Source: Gordionus sp. m RMFG-2023
Taxonomy: Eukaryota > Nematomorpha > Gordioida > Chordodea > Parachordodidae
DNA length: 64,000 bases
Direction of reading: 5' to 3'
Assembly: GCF_954871325.1 (NCBI RefSeq)
Contig: NC_088776.1
Coordinates: 55,074,569 to 55,138,568 of the forward strand
How positions within the stretch are numbered: the stretch's first letter is position 1; every line of letters begins with the position of its first letter. The position numbers and the translations under genes are program-made. The notes beneath the pieces are model-generated. The model was not told the origin of the DNA and ran no database searches. It was given only the letters and a program-made list of their open reading frames with translations. This document shows positions 1-13,380 of this stretch, one piece after another.

Positions 1-1159
1 TTTCATTAAATAGTTTAATATAAAGGTAATAAACATTTTTAGAGAATATCAACACCAAAAAAAAATCCCTTCCCAGGAATGTTAATTTTTTATTTTTAGC
101 GGAAATACAAAAACACTTAAAATTTTTTAACTTTTTTTCAATATTTTCCAATGTAAAATTTTATGGGCTATAAAGTGATATATTATTTGTACTTCTATCT
201 TAAGTATTTTTTAAGAAAAACAAGATATAAGAAATCACGCATTACGCGATTCTCTACTTTGAAGGCGTATATCTTTGGATCTGGTTGAGCTGGGGCTCTA
301 AAATTTGGATTTTATTATCATTTACAACATAAATAACTAACATGCCAAGTTTCATTCATTTTTGAGATGGTCGGCCGAATCACTGGTCGATTTGTCATGG
401 AATTAATTACCCATTAACATTTTTTAAAGGCTGAATATTTTTATAAAATAAATTTAATAAAATATTTTTGCAATTAATATCTTTATTTTAAAATTAAATT
501 GTATATAATAATAATAAATGCCATATTTTAATTATTTTTTTTGTGAGATATAAAAAACTATCCAATTCATCTGCCTTTTATTTTAATATTGGTTTCATCT
601 TTGACCCTCAGCCAATATTAATATGAAGCCTTAATATGTTTTCCATTTTTAAATGTAAAAATAAAATTTCGCCAATTAGGATGAAATTTTGTAAGTCTTG
701 CAGCTTTCAGATATGGCCAAATCAATTTATTAAAAAATTGACATTTCTGATCATGAATATTCCAAATATAAACGAAGATCTTAGAAAATTTAATATTGGC
801 TTTCAACAGATTTCTTATTTGAACCTGAAATTAGATTTATTTAAAAAATTCCCCCAAAAAACGTCAATATATTGTCTAATTTATTTCTCTCATTGGCCAA
901 AGGCCACCTGAATTTTTATTATGTTTAAAGCAGATTGTGTATATTTTTTTGATTTTTTTATAGAACAGCTGTCCATATTAATACATTATATCGTTTTGTA
1001 TAAATTTTTTTAAGAGATATTAGTTTTGTTTACATTAGGTAACATGTGGTTTATTATTTATAAAAAATAACATCTATGCGTTATTGACAATTAATACTAG
1101 AGATCTATGCAACAAGAAAAGGATTTTAAAAGATTTATTGAGTCACATTCATCTTATAT
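1..1159. other. AT-rich non-coding stretch upstream of the first visible exon
   Basis: No open frame with coding character is seen. The first confident exon begins at 1719 and is internal: it starts after an AG acceptor, in phase 0, in the middle of a conserved domain. This stretch is therefore probably intron of the ZC3H18-like gene, whose zinc-finger exon should lie further upstream. The short frames at 618-911 are AT-rich and lack codon bias. Confidence 0.5.
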
Positions 1160-1525
1160 GGTTAAACAGTTCGATTTTGCCAATTTTTAAAAATGGTTAA
1201 TAGTGCACACAAAATGAACGTTTTAACTCAGTTTTTCAAAACGTAAATAAAAAATTTGAAACGTAAATTGAATTGTTATTTTTTTAATATGAAACGTTTA
1301 AATTTAAAACAAAAAAAAATACTGTCCAATTTAAACGAATGCATTATTTGCGTTTTAAAATGCTGCCTTGAATCGTTCAATTTGTGCACACTATAACTCA
1401 AGATTATGGCCAAAAGGAAATTACTCAAGCTTATTTAATTTGCCCACAAATGCCAGAAAGGTTAGAAAAATTTTGAGGTCCAGGTAATATTTTGGCTAAA
1501 ATCTTGATTTAACCCTTTTTGTAAA
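1160..1525. repeat. Family-1 palindromic MITE copy interrupted by a second MITE
   Basis: The outer pieces (about 1160-1200 and 1394-1525) match the family-1 repeat best preserved at 19681-19888. They share the blocks gccagaaaggtt and attttggctaaaatctt. The copy is split by the small inverted-repeat element at about 1201-1393. The family is non-coding and was presumably moved by a DNA transposase encoded elsewhere. Confidence 0.6.
1201..1393. mobile_element. Small MITE with AGTGCACAC-type terminal inverted repeats
   Basis: The left end reads agtgcacacaaaatgaacg. The right end, reverse-complemented, reads agtgtgcacaaattgaacg. The two ends are near-perfect inverted repeats about 190 bp apart, with AT-rich non-coding DNA between them. 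The element sits inside a family-1 MITE copy and is therefore younger than it. The superfamily is not clear; a TA or TTAA target is possible from the flanks. Confidence 0.6.
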
Positions 1526-1718
1526 TAGTAAATATCTACAGATCTATATCAGTACACCCTAATAAATAATAAATATATACTGATCTATAACAGTACGCCA
1601 CTAATAAATAGATATATTGACTTTGTCAATTATTTGTCCTCTCAAAGTTTTGATCAAAAAATATAAAATATAATACTCAATGCCATACCCTTCCCCAATA
1701 CATAAATAAAAACTTCAG

Positions 1719-4700
1719 TCTCCTAAAGAATCCGCTTGGGAACGAGGTCTTCGTCAAGCCAAGCAACTAATGAAACGTAATATTCCTCAAGTGACACTAC
1801 CCTCATGCCCTTCGCCCAATCAGCTTGCCACACCTCGTGACTTTACTCCTCCCCCTTCAGCGGTATCTTCTGCACCTCTGAATAAATCGAATGGTGAACA
1901 GATTGTCCTGCCCAGGAATGACAATTTATCTGTGACTGTTACTCTAGAAGGAGTTGGGCCATCTCCCAGATTTGGTAGTCGGGGAATCAGGCATCCCCCA
2001 CCTACTTACTATTCTCATCCTCCACCTAGAGCCCATCACCCCAGAGGATACCCACCGCCTCATAGCATGCCACACCCTCCAAGAATGAGGCCATACCTAG
2101 GTGGCCGCGGACCTCCTCCACACCCATATGGACCTCCCCCACCACACATGCATCCTCTTCATCACCCCCCTTTGCACCCTGCTGGACCTCCTAGAATAAG
2201 ATCACATCCACCACCCATACATCATTACGAGTAAATCATATTTTTACTAATATCTAATTAACTATCATATCCAGCAATTATTATCCTTCTTTTTCTAAAC
2301 TTATGTTTAGGAATATCTATATAAATATTAGAAGTCTTGTCAAAAATCTATAGCTTTAGAGCTCTAAATTTCAAAAAAATTTGTTTAACATATTTTTAGA
2401 GATGAATAAATTTGTAATTATTCTCTAAATGAAATATCTTGTTACATAGCTATTAATATGTATATAACGTGGATTGTGATAAATTCAGAATCAGGATGTC
2501 TAATAAACTATTATAATTTTCTAAACGATAATCAAATCGTTATAAGAAAATTTAAGAAAGAGAGAACCAAGCCATTATAAATACTTTTAAACCACTTCAT
2601 TCATAGCGGTTTTTTCGAAATATCTTTATTACATTATCAGGGTTTATAAATTTTAAAAAGTATAAAATTTATAAAAGGAATTTAAAAAATCTATTCAGAC
2701 TTCTAAATTTCTTCAAAAACAACTGGAGTGGAACCCGATATATTTACTGGTTCAAAACTTTATTAAGAATTAAACAAATTTATTATTTTTTTAAAACATA
2801 AGAAGTTATGGAGAGTCGATGGAACCATCTTACTATCCCCCAGATCTTCAGATGGTGGAGGAGCCCCCACATCCTGGATATCGATACCCGCCACCTCCAG
2901 CCTATCCACCTCCTTCTCGTTACAAGTATCCTACTTATCATGCACCACCTCAGGCAGGCGATTACTATGAGAGAATAGACGAGTATTATGAGGAAGCTAA
3001 CGATGTTTACGAAAATACAGACGATTTCTATGATTATCCAAAAGCAGTCGATACACAAATGGAAGGTGTAGATCTTAGGGAAGCTCTAATGCGGAAGCAC
3101 CAGATGAAAAGGGCTCAACCAGTTGAAGAATATGAAAGGGTTAGGATTACCCAGCCACCCCAGTATAGAGAGAGAATGTATCAAGTATACACATTTTCCA
3201 TTACTTAATCTCTGTTAGCTTTGAAGATTACAATTATAAAATTTATATCATTTAAATTATCAGGGTTCTGAATCTCGCAGAGGTCTTCCATATCATTCAG
3301 CTGAACTGCCTTACACCAGACGAACAGATGATAGGGACATCAGTAAATATCGCCTTGTAAGAAGAAATACTGCGAAACCTGAAGTACCTCCATCAGACTA
3401 CAATTGTGAAAAGCCAATTACATTGCATGAAAATAGAAAGGAAGAAAAAATCAGACGATTGGAACTGGCTGAGGTTGTTCCGGAAGTGATGGTATCTAGA
3501 ATCGTAGCAGAAGAAGATTGGCATGACCCATGGCTGAGGCGTAGGAAAAAACACAGATCCCATTCCTCAACTCCTTCCTCTATATGTTCCAAGTCTCCAG
3601 CACCCTCTAAGGCCATCAACCCTTCTGTTATTGTCATGGATAAACGCTCCAGGGGAGAGGCATATGAACCCCATCATCATGCTTATCCTTCCTCAGCTGT
3701 TCGAGGGCGGCGTGAACATTATTACAGCAGGCGCCCACTACCCACTTCCAACCGTTTAGCGTCGGCAGTAGATGAAAACTATTATGAACGCAAGTTTCGA
3801 CGCACTCGGAAGTTGATGTCATCTACTTCACCTCGTCCTGTTCTTCGAGTAACAGAAGATAATTTTATAAAACCAGAAATGGGAATGAAAGCCAGAGACG
3901 ATGATGTGATGCCCATCGATGATCTAAAAATTCCAAGTGACGAAAAAAAAGGCGAAAAAAGAAAGAAAAAGATAGCTAAGGGTAAATCGTCTGTCTCTCG
4001 TTCGAGCACGGGATCAGAAGGGTCGTCATCTTCTTCCTCTGGCTCTTCCTCCTCATCATCAGGCTCGTCAGGTTCTTGTTCATCTGCTTCACGCATCTCG
4101 GCCAACAAATTGTCTAAGATTAATGAGTAAATATTTAATTTATTCCATAATTATTAACCTCAATAGAGTGACCATATATTTTCTATATAATAAAGAATTA
4201 ACCTTGTTATAATATTTTGAGTAATGGCTAAAAATAGTATTCATACATCCACAGAAAATCCGGTAAAAATTGAAGCAGCTTTATACATTTATTTTTTCAA
4301 AAAAAAGACCATGAGACTGAGGTTCATTTTTTTCCAACTAAAAAGAGCAATTACCCACCCAGCTATAGTTTTTAATCTTGTAATAAAAGTTTGATTTACT
4401 ATAATTTACTTAATTCAATAGTCTTAAAAACTTTTAACATTTATATTGCCTGCAGATCCAACAAAAAGATTTTAACGGAACCTGAACAGATTACTATATT
4501 TGAGCCTGAAAAGAAAGATTCAAGATCATCTACTCCGTCCTCTTCTTCTACTTATCGCCACTACAAAAGAAGTTATTTTATACATATAATTGAAAATTCT
4601 AATTTTGAATTTCATTTAAATATAATCTAAGATACAGCGATGGGAACTATATTCTAGTTACTTTGGTTGCAGTAAAGGTGCAGTATTTCAGGGGTTATAG

Positions 4701-7700
4701 TTCTGGTGCTATAAATTTTAAAAATTTTGGTTCAGTTAAAGTTTTTAAAATGTATAGTGAAATACATGAATTTGATATACTTGAAGAATCAAAATATGAG
4801 TATATCTTATTATTTATTTTAATGGATATTAATGTGTATTGCTGGCTCAAAACCACTGTTACAAATGTTCAATTTAGAATATGATGTCATGCAATTCTTT
4901 TTAAAATGCTATTTAGTCATACTTATCATATATTATAAATTTAAATAGTTTTGCACATATTAAATTTTTTTAACATTATGTCAATTTCATTTCCAAACAT
5001 TCATTCGTGCAATACATTTTGATGGCCACATATGAATTAAAACTTTGTATATATTTCATAACTTTGAATTAACAACGTTCTCTGATAATAATATAATCAG
5101 TTATGTGTGGGTTGGAGATGCTCTCTTAAACTAATTTTGAATATGGAAAATATAAAAAGCATCATAATAATTTTGCCAAAATTGGAAATTGGCTTTGATG
5201 AGCCGCCCACCACTCTAATAAATTATCCACCTTAAATGTTTCATCTATTTTTACATTTAGCTAATTATTAAATTCATCATAGAATATTGACATATCAAAA
5301 TTACATCGCCCCATTTGTCTTAAAACGATTAAGTTTGTTTAACAGCAGTCGTAATTCGACTGGTCGATAGTAGTTCATTAATTTCCCGAGAGTCTTGTAA
5401 TTATATATTGTCTTTTATGTAGTTTTCCGCCATCTTGCGATCTGTCCCTGACAACACACGTAATTGCCTGAAATTGGGACAGAAAAATAGAAATAAATTG
5501 ATACTTATGTAAAACAAATTTTTCATTTAATAAATGCTTTATATTAAAATCAATTTTATCTCTCCTTTTTCGCTTTGAAAGGTATTACAAACTTCAAGAA
5601 GTTCATAATACCAAATTACCACTTTAAAAAGAGTACAAGAGTCCAACTGTAACTCAACAATAGCTCTATTAAATTCTCAAGAATTTTGACTAGATCATGA
5701 AGGATCGGAAAGTCTATATTATAATACTTTTCTGATCCCCCATGTTCTTGAAGAACTTTTATAATTTCTTCATTTTGAGAATAAACAGAATTGAGCATAT
5801 TGTATTTAGAGTTCCAGCGGACTTCTATATCTTGGTAAAGGGCTTTTAAATGCTGGCATTTATTACTTTTTTAAAATGCCCCACTAATATTTTAGTATTA
5901 TCTATTGTTGAACTAATGGGACATTACTTTTCAAATATTTAATGTTAAATGAATTTTTTAAAATTGTGTTTAATAAATGACAACAACAATTTAATCGTTC
6001 ATTTAACTCCAATTCTTTTATAATATTTTTACCCTGGTCTCATTAATTTCCAGTCATCTGATATATAGTGCATGTTAACCGTTATTAACAAGTTCTTTTT
6101 ATGGTCATCGCACAATATATCAGTGAAAGCAGCTATAAATCGATCTTGATTACTGGGGCAATAATGTCAACCAAAATTTTTCTTATTTTATTACATTTTT
6201 CTTTAAGGTGATACAGTGGTAGGATATGAAATCAATATATATGAAGATCAATATATTCTTTCTGCAATGTAAAGGATAAACTACTAAAGAATTTACAGAA
6301 TTTTAATATTGACACAAACGATTTTATAAATATAATATTTGTTACAGACCAAGGAAAAATATGATAAAAGCATTGGAATTAAATGAAAGATTAAATTGTT
6401 GTCATTTATTAAACACAGTTTTAAGAAATTCATTTAACAATAAATATTTGGGTAATAATGCTCCATTAGTAAATTCAACAATCGATACAAAATATTAGTG
6501 GGGCATTTAAAACAAAGTATTAATGCTAGCATTTAAAATCTCTTTATCATGAAGTAGAAGTCCGCTGGAACTCTAAATATAATATACTCAATAGTGTTTA
6601 TTCACAAAATGAAGAAATTATAAAAGTTCTTCAAGAACATGGGGAAAAGTTATATATTATTGACTTTCCGATTCTTGAGGATCTTGTCAATATTCTTGGA
6701 AATTTCCACAGAGCTATTATTTAATTACAGTCGGACTCTTGCACTCTTTTTAAAGTGGTAATTTGGTGTTTTGAACTTCTTGAAGTTTGTAATACCTTTC
6801 AAAGCGATAAAAGAGAGATAAAATTGATTCTTACTTAATATAAAGCATTTTTTAATTGAAAAATTTGTTTAGCATAAGTATCATTTCCTCTGTCCCAAAT
6901 TCAGGCAATAACGATTAGGTGAATTTTTGAATGCACCAGGTCGGATATAATTTTTAAAAATCCAAGCTGGGCCGGACCGTGCAAATGATACCTTTGCAGG
7001 TCTCTGATATATATATATTCATATCTTAAAAAAATTAAATGTATTTAACTTTTATAGGATGTTACTGTAAAATATTGATCATATTTGGGTCATAGTAATG
7101 TTAATTTATCTGATTTTGAATTATCAGAAATATAAACAATATTATTATTACTAATAAACTATAGTAATGACGTGTTAAAAAATTGAAATGTGAAAAAGGA
7201 AAAACAGCTGATTAAAAAATATGACTTTTTTCTTAAAAAATTCGGATTAATGTTAAATTCGAACGTGTTCGTCAAAAAAGTAACACGTTCAAAGTTCGTC
7301 AAAAACGAAAGGAACGAAAATTAACTCGTTTATATACAACACTACAGATACAACATTTTTAAATCTAGATAGGGAGTCTGCACTAGACGGGTTTTTAGCC
7401 AAAAGGTCAGCCCACTCGTTGTTTTGAAATTTTTACCCCCCCCTTCTCCGCCCTGCTTATAATTTTTAAGAAATCATTTTGAGGCTGGTTTGGTTCTTTA
7501 TTCTTGTATTTCTAATTATAATATGCAATTTATGAAATGAAACTATTATTTTTAATAAATTGAAGTTTTTTCTGCTCATTTCTCCTAATATCAAAAATTC
7601 ACCACCCATGCCCGCTTATTACTTAAAATTGTTTTAACCAGCCCGCTACCCACCCAATGTTGAAAATATTTTAGAAAACCCGACCACGCCCGTCCGAAGT

Positions 7701-10174
7701 ATGGGCGGGCTAAAAACTGCTTAATGCAGACCTCTAATCAAGATACTTTAACAACTTTGCTAAATAATATTATTTCCATTTTAACATAGTTAACAAAGAA
7801 TCCAAATTTCAAAATTCGAAGGAAAATAAGCAAGGGATTATTCATGACATGCATTCACTCAAGTAAATATTTTTTTTCAAAACACTATTATCATTAATTA
7901 GCCTGAATAAATATTTCATTTTCCATATTTTTATTTGTAATTTATTCCGGAATTGACCTTGGCTTTAAGAAAAGTCAAACTGGTCAAAACAAGGGGTTTT
8001 ATAGGGCTATATGTAAGAGATCACTTATAAAGTTAGAATTAATCTTTTCATATTGTATAGAATGTTATTTATAATAATTCATTCTATTTGATCAAATTTT
8101 ACCTAGAAATGCCAAATTTTTTTTTAAAAAAAAAGTATTTTGTAATATAACTTTCATATTTTTTTTTATATGCATAAAAAATCTTTCAAGATAAAATCAA
8201 AAAGACAAATTTTGGTTAAATGTTGTAGCTTATTTAATCGTGTATAAATATTAGAATTGCATTCCACCTTTTTAGGTCGACTAAAATTCTTCTCTTTATA
8301 TAGAGTTTATTATATAGCAAAATTGTGGCCACCCTTATAAAAATTATTATATTTATCTTTATTTTCTTGTTTACAGAAATACTCAAGATTTTCTTCCTGA
8401 ACAACCACTCAAACAACGTTCCAACAGTTTTTCTAGGTTCTTAAGTGATTATATTTTTAAAATTATTGCCTTCAATTCCATACATTTAAGATTCAGGCCT
8501 TAAAACTCGAAAGTTTTACCTATAATTCTTGAGATACAATTAATTTTAGATTATTTCTATTTTAAATGAGTGCATGAATACAAGTAGACTAGTTTAAACT
8601 TAGAAAGGCCATTATTTATAGAAAATTAAAATCATTTACATATAGATTAAAATTGTTCTTTATTAAAAAAATATTTTTAAGTATTTCTTCCTTTGAGAGC
8701 TACGAAAAGATTGAAAAAAATTCCATAAAAGGTATTAAAATTGTTTATTAAATCTTAATACATTATATTCCTGTAAAATCAATTTTACATATTATTTATG
8801 ATTGAGAAATTAATCAAATGCTTCTTAATGAATAATGATATATTTTGTAATGAAATATTTCTTATTTAAAAAAAACTAATTGAAATAATACACTGTCTGC
8901 TTCCATTTTTTTCTTTAAGTAGCTAGCCAATGAATCAAATCAAGATTTTGAAACGATTATTTTACCATTCTTATCAGAATATTATGCTATTTTAAATAAA
9001 TACGTCATGAAAATTTTTCTTGCTCATACATTTTCGCAAAATATAAGCTTTATTTTAGGAATTTTTTGCATTAATTAGAAGTCAATATTATTCAGACCTA
9101 ATATTCTTGTTTAATTTTAAATAATTAGTATAAATTTATGATTATAGATAATTTATAAATAAATAGTGGAAAAGAAAGAAAATGTATATGTTGAAAAATT
9201 ACTCAGACCAGTCAAAATAGAGTCTACATCTCACCCAAAAACATCGATGCCCACTCAACAAATCAAAATGAAACTTGTCAGCAAGTCCAAGGTTTATTTA
9301 TTTAATTTTTAATTGATGGTTATAAATCACGATAATTATAAAAAAAATATTCATAGTTCATGAAGATAATATCATAAAAAAGAGTATATACAGTTAGCTC
9401 GTTTTTCATGTTAGAATTCCTATCTAGGGCTTACTTATAAATTTAAAGTTTTAGCATTCTAATTTTGGATTTGAATAATGGGGTCAAAATATGTAATTTA
9501 TTAATTGATAAAATATATTAATTTTTTTAAATTTCGAAAGGATATCAAAGGGCTATCCGACAAGCATTTGGTTCACAGGGCTAATAGGGAAGTCTTTTCT
9601 CCCCTTTCCTCCTCATCATCCAATGATGATCATGATAGTTACAAACACGTAATCAATAATATCTTACATTCAAATGCCATGCACTTAGATTGTATTTCTA
9701 TCTCTTTTTTTATCAGAGATTTATGTGACATTTTATCTTTCGTGAGTGGAGTTATATGGCAATAACGTAGGATATAAATTGATAATTTCTAGGCAAGATA
9801 ATAATTTTTTAAAATGTATTTACCCAAAACTGTATAGATAGTGTAAATATTTTATATATTAGTAAATTTTATTTGTTTTAATGAATAACTGAATTCAGAA
9901 AAATAACGATAGTCAGACCAAGAAATTTATAACTGAGCAACCGGTTACTACCAATAAGCTAAAGCTTCAACAACATAAACATTTGCCACCATCTAAGCAA
10001 AAGGAGTATATAACTTACGATAAAATGAGCACTGTATACCCTACGCTTTCCAACACCTCTAAGGGTAGCTCTAGTACATCATCTCAACAGCTACAAGCCG
10101 TGAATAGAAGGGAAGAATTATTGAAGCAGCTTAAGGCTGTCGAAGAGGCGATCGCCAGAAAAAGAACCAAATAG
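1719..10174 (+). CDS. ZC3H18: ZC3H18-like nuclear mRNA-processing protein, 3' part of gene (7 exons)
   Basis: Exons: 1719-2230, 2803-3184, 3264-4126, 4456-4571, 9167-9291, 9541-9648, 9899-10174. All junctions are GT-AG, phases agree, and the sum is 794 codons including stop. The gene is open at the 5' end; the CCCH zinc finger is expected upstream. The first exon carries ESAWERGLRQAK, nearly the block that follows the zinc finger in vertebrate ZC3H18. The last exon ends in a helical RREELLKQLKAVEEA segment, which I recall as like that protein's C-terminus. Between them lie a Pro/His-rich tract (exon 1), Tyr/Pro and acidic stretches (exon 2), a DPWLRRRKK basic patch and a long Ser run (exon 3), as expected of a disordered RNP factor. 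Known role: ZC3H18 links the nuclear cap-binding complex to mRNA export and to the exosome. The conserved block usually found after WERGLR is replaced here by Pro-rich sequence. The family call is from memory. Confidence 0.68.
5465..6910. mobile_element. Head-to-head inverted pair of hAT transposase fragments
   Basis: The left arm (about 5465-6170) reads on the minus strand and the right arm (about 6250-6910) on the plus strand; they are near-complementary outside a short centre. Both arms encode hAT-transposase-like sequence: FVTDQG in the right arm, then LNERLNCC-HLLNT, then LNSVYSQNEEIIKVLQEHG and a distal FLKW segment. These are the usual landmarks of hAT catalytic-region proteins. Both arms carry stops. 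Arm-to-arm similarity is higher than between the scattered hAT remnants elsewhere in the window, so the inverted duplication is later than most decay. Confidence 0.7.
6934..7012. repeat. hAT-type MITE fragment (GC-rich end, tgcaggtctctga)
   Basis: A short remnant with the blocks gggccggacc and tgcaggtctctga. The latter matches the ends of the GC-rich elements at 7371-7735 and 29670-30034. Only one end is clear. Confidence 0.4.
7371..7735. mobile_element. hAT-type MITE with AGRGRGTCTGCA terminal inverted repeats
   Basis: The left end is agggagtctgcactagacgg. The right end, reverse-complemented, is agaggtctgcattaagcag. Both run on into a shared tttttagcc segment. The flanks atctagat and atcaagat match at 7 of 8 positions, consistent with the 8-bp target duplication of hAT elements. 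The interior is C-rich on the plus strand (repeated cccgcccacc-like blocks) and non-coding. Confidence 0.65.
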
Positions 10175-13100
10175 CACTTATTATTTTGCGTGTATTTATT
10201 ATAAATTTATTCATTCTGTTTCTCAATTTTGTTGTTTATACTTAAACATGTAGACCTTCCCTCTCCTGCAAAAAATTATTTTTTATAATAAAATCTATTT
10301 TTTTATATATTATATTTTTTTAGAATTTTTTTAAAACCCTTTTTGCTCTTAAATCGAATCTATTTAAAAAATGTGACAATAATTAGCATTTCAAAATATG
10401 TATAATAAAAAAATTAGCTAATATTTTTTTTACAATATTATAATAAAATTCTTTGCATAAAAGGCGAATCATTTTATATTTTGATATTATATAGAATTTG
10501 TATTATCTGAATTTGTTCATTGTTCAATCATATCCCATTAATTATTTAATTTAATAACTTATTAAATTATATAAAGAAATTATATGTCGCATATTTTATA
10601 ATAATAAACTAGGTTAGCTTTACTGCCTGTGTTTACTTCTGCCCTACCTTTTATGAATTTCTTTTTTTAAAAAAATCTTTTCGATAATAAATTTTTCTTG
10701 CGGAACGAATTAAGAAATGTAATAAATTTTTTATATAAGCCCTAAGAAAATGAAATTGGATAAAAATTAACAAAAAAAAGTAAATAGAAATTAGCAAAAA
10801 GGAGATATTCCAAATCAAATTAAGGAAATTAAAAAAGAATCAAGCCAAAATTATTGATTTATAGTCTAATTTTGGCGGAGCAATATTTGTAGGGGGCTAA
10901 CTTTGATTTGATATCAGCCCTAAACATTTTTTCATTTTATATTTGAAAAAATCAACATGAAAACTCTCATTTGGTTTAGTTTTCTTTGGGCATGTATTGG
11001 CATACAATTCATTCTCTGAACCCCCGCATACAACATCGTTAAAGGTACTTTTGATTTAGATAACACCTTGTAAACCACAATTGTTAACTTTTTTCGGTTC
11101 TTAAAATTTTCTATCCTTTCCACCAGTATTTTTTTCTCTTGCTTTTAGCTGACCGAATACCCATTCCCTCATCTCTGACCACTCTCCTAAGGGTAAGAAT
11201 TAAAGCTTAATTATTTTCTTTATATTTCCTTCCTCCAGTTCTTCACCATCTCCCAAATGTGACAACATGTCCAGCGAATAAATTTTTTAGACAAAATTAA
11301 TCATAAACTTTTACCTCTTTTATAACATAAATTTTTTTTCAAATTTGATCTAAATGAACTAATTTTTAAAAGCAATAACCTTTATAATATTTCGCTCTTG
11401 AACTGTAACCTTTAAACTTTACCATTATTTATATATAGTCGGGTCAATATTTTAATGTTTGATATCCATCCCAATTGTTCAGAATTCTTTTTAAAAAATT
11501 TACAAGGTCTATTTTTAATAAATAAACGTTAAATTTTTTTTATCTGATGAATAACATAGCTTACCCTAAATTAGTATTATCAGAAAACCTTTTTTATAAT
11601 TTTGAAAAATGAATAACAAAAAAATGAATTTTATATCCAAAAGTACAAGTAACTTTTTATTCCAAGATAAAAAAATATTTAAAAGTATAGCTGCATTTTA
11701 GAAATCACATTAAATATTTGTTATTCGATTGGTTGGTTTGAATAGGGAACATTATAATAAAGCAATATTATGCAAATTAACAGAATCTGTAACTAATATT
11801 GTTAATAAAAAAATTACACAATTGTGAATATGGATTAATATAACACATTATTGTAAATAAGTTTCTGTCAAAAAGTGCATGTAAAACATAAATGTTGACA
11901 CGACTACATGTCATTTGAATATAAAATCAATCTAGTCGAAATCTTCATCTTAAAAAATTTATTGAATTTTAAATTTGAATAATCTGATTTGCCCATATAG
12001 ATATTCCAGTATATGTATAGTAATTTCAACAATTTTGCTGTAAACTATTGAACAACTTTAATTTTTAAAATTTCTTCTAAATTAAAAAAATACACAAAAG
12101 GTCATGGGATGATTGTTTATAGGTTAGATATTATGTGCTTGCTAGAATACAACTACAGTTAAATCAGATTCTTAAAATTTATATATAGCCCCTCAATATT
12201 ATTTTATAATTTTTGCTCAAATACTAGAAGTTTTTTATCAACAAAATTATTATTTTTTTTTTATAAAACTGTTTACATTTTTTTTTTTGCACTGTATAAA
12301 TTTTGGCCAAATAAGAAAAAAATACTATATATTTGGTAAAATTAGAAGAAATATGACCAAAATGTAGCTCCGTGAAGTGGCCGAACATTTGAAAGCACTA
12401 ACAATGAAACTTATATCATTCTTTAGTGCTTCGTTAGTATGACTAATTATAATACACACCAAGCCGTCACAATTTTCAATGATTTTCATAAATTACCAAG
12501 CACATCAGAAACGTCATATATTTATTTTTTTAATTGATGTTTTTGTATATCGTCCCTGTGTGTGATGATGAAAATGAAACCGATAGATCTGGATTCGATT
12601 CCAACAAAGTTCATGATTTTTTCTGTCAACTTGATGGTTTAGATCAGACTCATCCACGTGATTCCGTTAATATATTTTAGAAAATAAGTAAGTCTTATTA
12701 TATTTTGACACATTATCTTTTTCTAGAGGTAATTTGTATCTTTTTTGAGCAATGGTAATGCAAAACGTTACTTTTTATTTCACATTTTTCTTAAAAAATA
12801 TGGAAAAAACATATTTTATTGCATTATAAAACTACTTTTATTTATTATAAAATTTTATTAATAATTTAAGTAGAGTTTTTAATTCACTCCATCCACCAAA
12901 TTTCTTCATTATTATTTTATATTTTCGTTGTTAAATTTTCAAGCAATGTATGTAAATTTATATTCTTGCTAATATTATAATTTATTAAATAAAATATTGT
13001 ACATTTTCTTCAGATGAAGAAGCTTGCCTTGACTCCAATATGAAACGTTTTTTACCAATAAAAAAAACTAAGGGTACAAGTCTCAACTTAAATATTTTAA

Positions 13101-13380
13101 CCTGAATTGTAGAATAAACTTGGGCATCCTCCAAACTGTGCAACCATTTTTAAGGAAAAAATGGCATATGTGATTAAACTGGTTATAACAAGATGGAACA
13201 TCTATAACTCCGTGGAATTAATATATTTTTAATAAAGAGAATGGTCACAAATTTAACGAATCTTGTGATAAATCCAAATTACAAAGATTTTAAGATAATG
13301 AAGAGAAGTGACTGCTATAAAATAAAAGCTTGAAGGCTCATTTAAATTCAATAACAATATGGCATGATAAAAATCTTAAT
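10175..13380. other. AT-rich intergenic region after the ZC3H18-like gene
   Basis: A possible poly(A) signal (aataaa, near 10289) follows the stop codon by about 115 bases. Beyond it I see no gene. At 12700-13170 there is a degraded copy of the CGTTAC-type element better preserved at 30733-31762; both share the block gggcatcctccaaactgtgca. A short acidic open stretch near 12560-12680 has coding-like composition but no partner exons. Confidence 0.5.

Larger units (their letters stand above)
4572..9166. other. Large intron 4 of the ZC3H18-like gene, filled with transposon debris
   Basis: The exon before ends with one base of a codon and the exon at 9167 supplies two, so direct splicing across 4.6 kb keeps the frame. 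The donor (A|gttatt) is weak. Inside lie a head-to-head hAT palindrome (5465-6910), hAT-type MITE ends (6934-7012, 7371-7735) and a CGTTAC-type transposon end near 7255-7350. No additional exon is convincing; the frame at 4663-4884 lacks splice sites of matching phase. Confidence 0.6.

Noticed and set aside
3782-4108. 108-residue acidic frame on the minus strand
   Set aside because: Shadow of the Ser-rich and Lys-rich exon of the ZC3H18-like gene; the acidic run is the complement of TCT/TCC serine codons.
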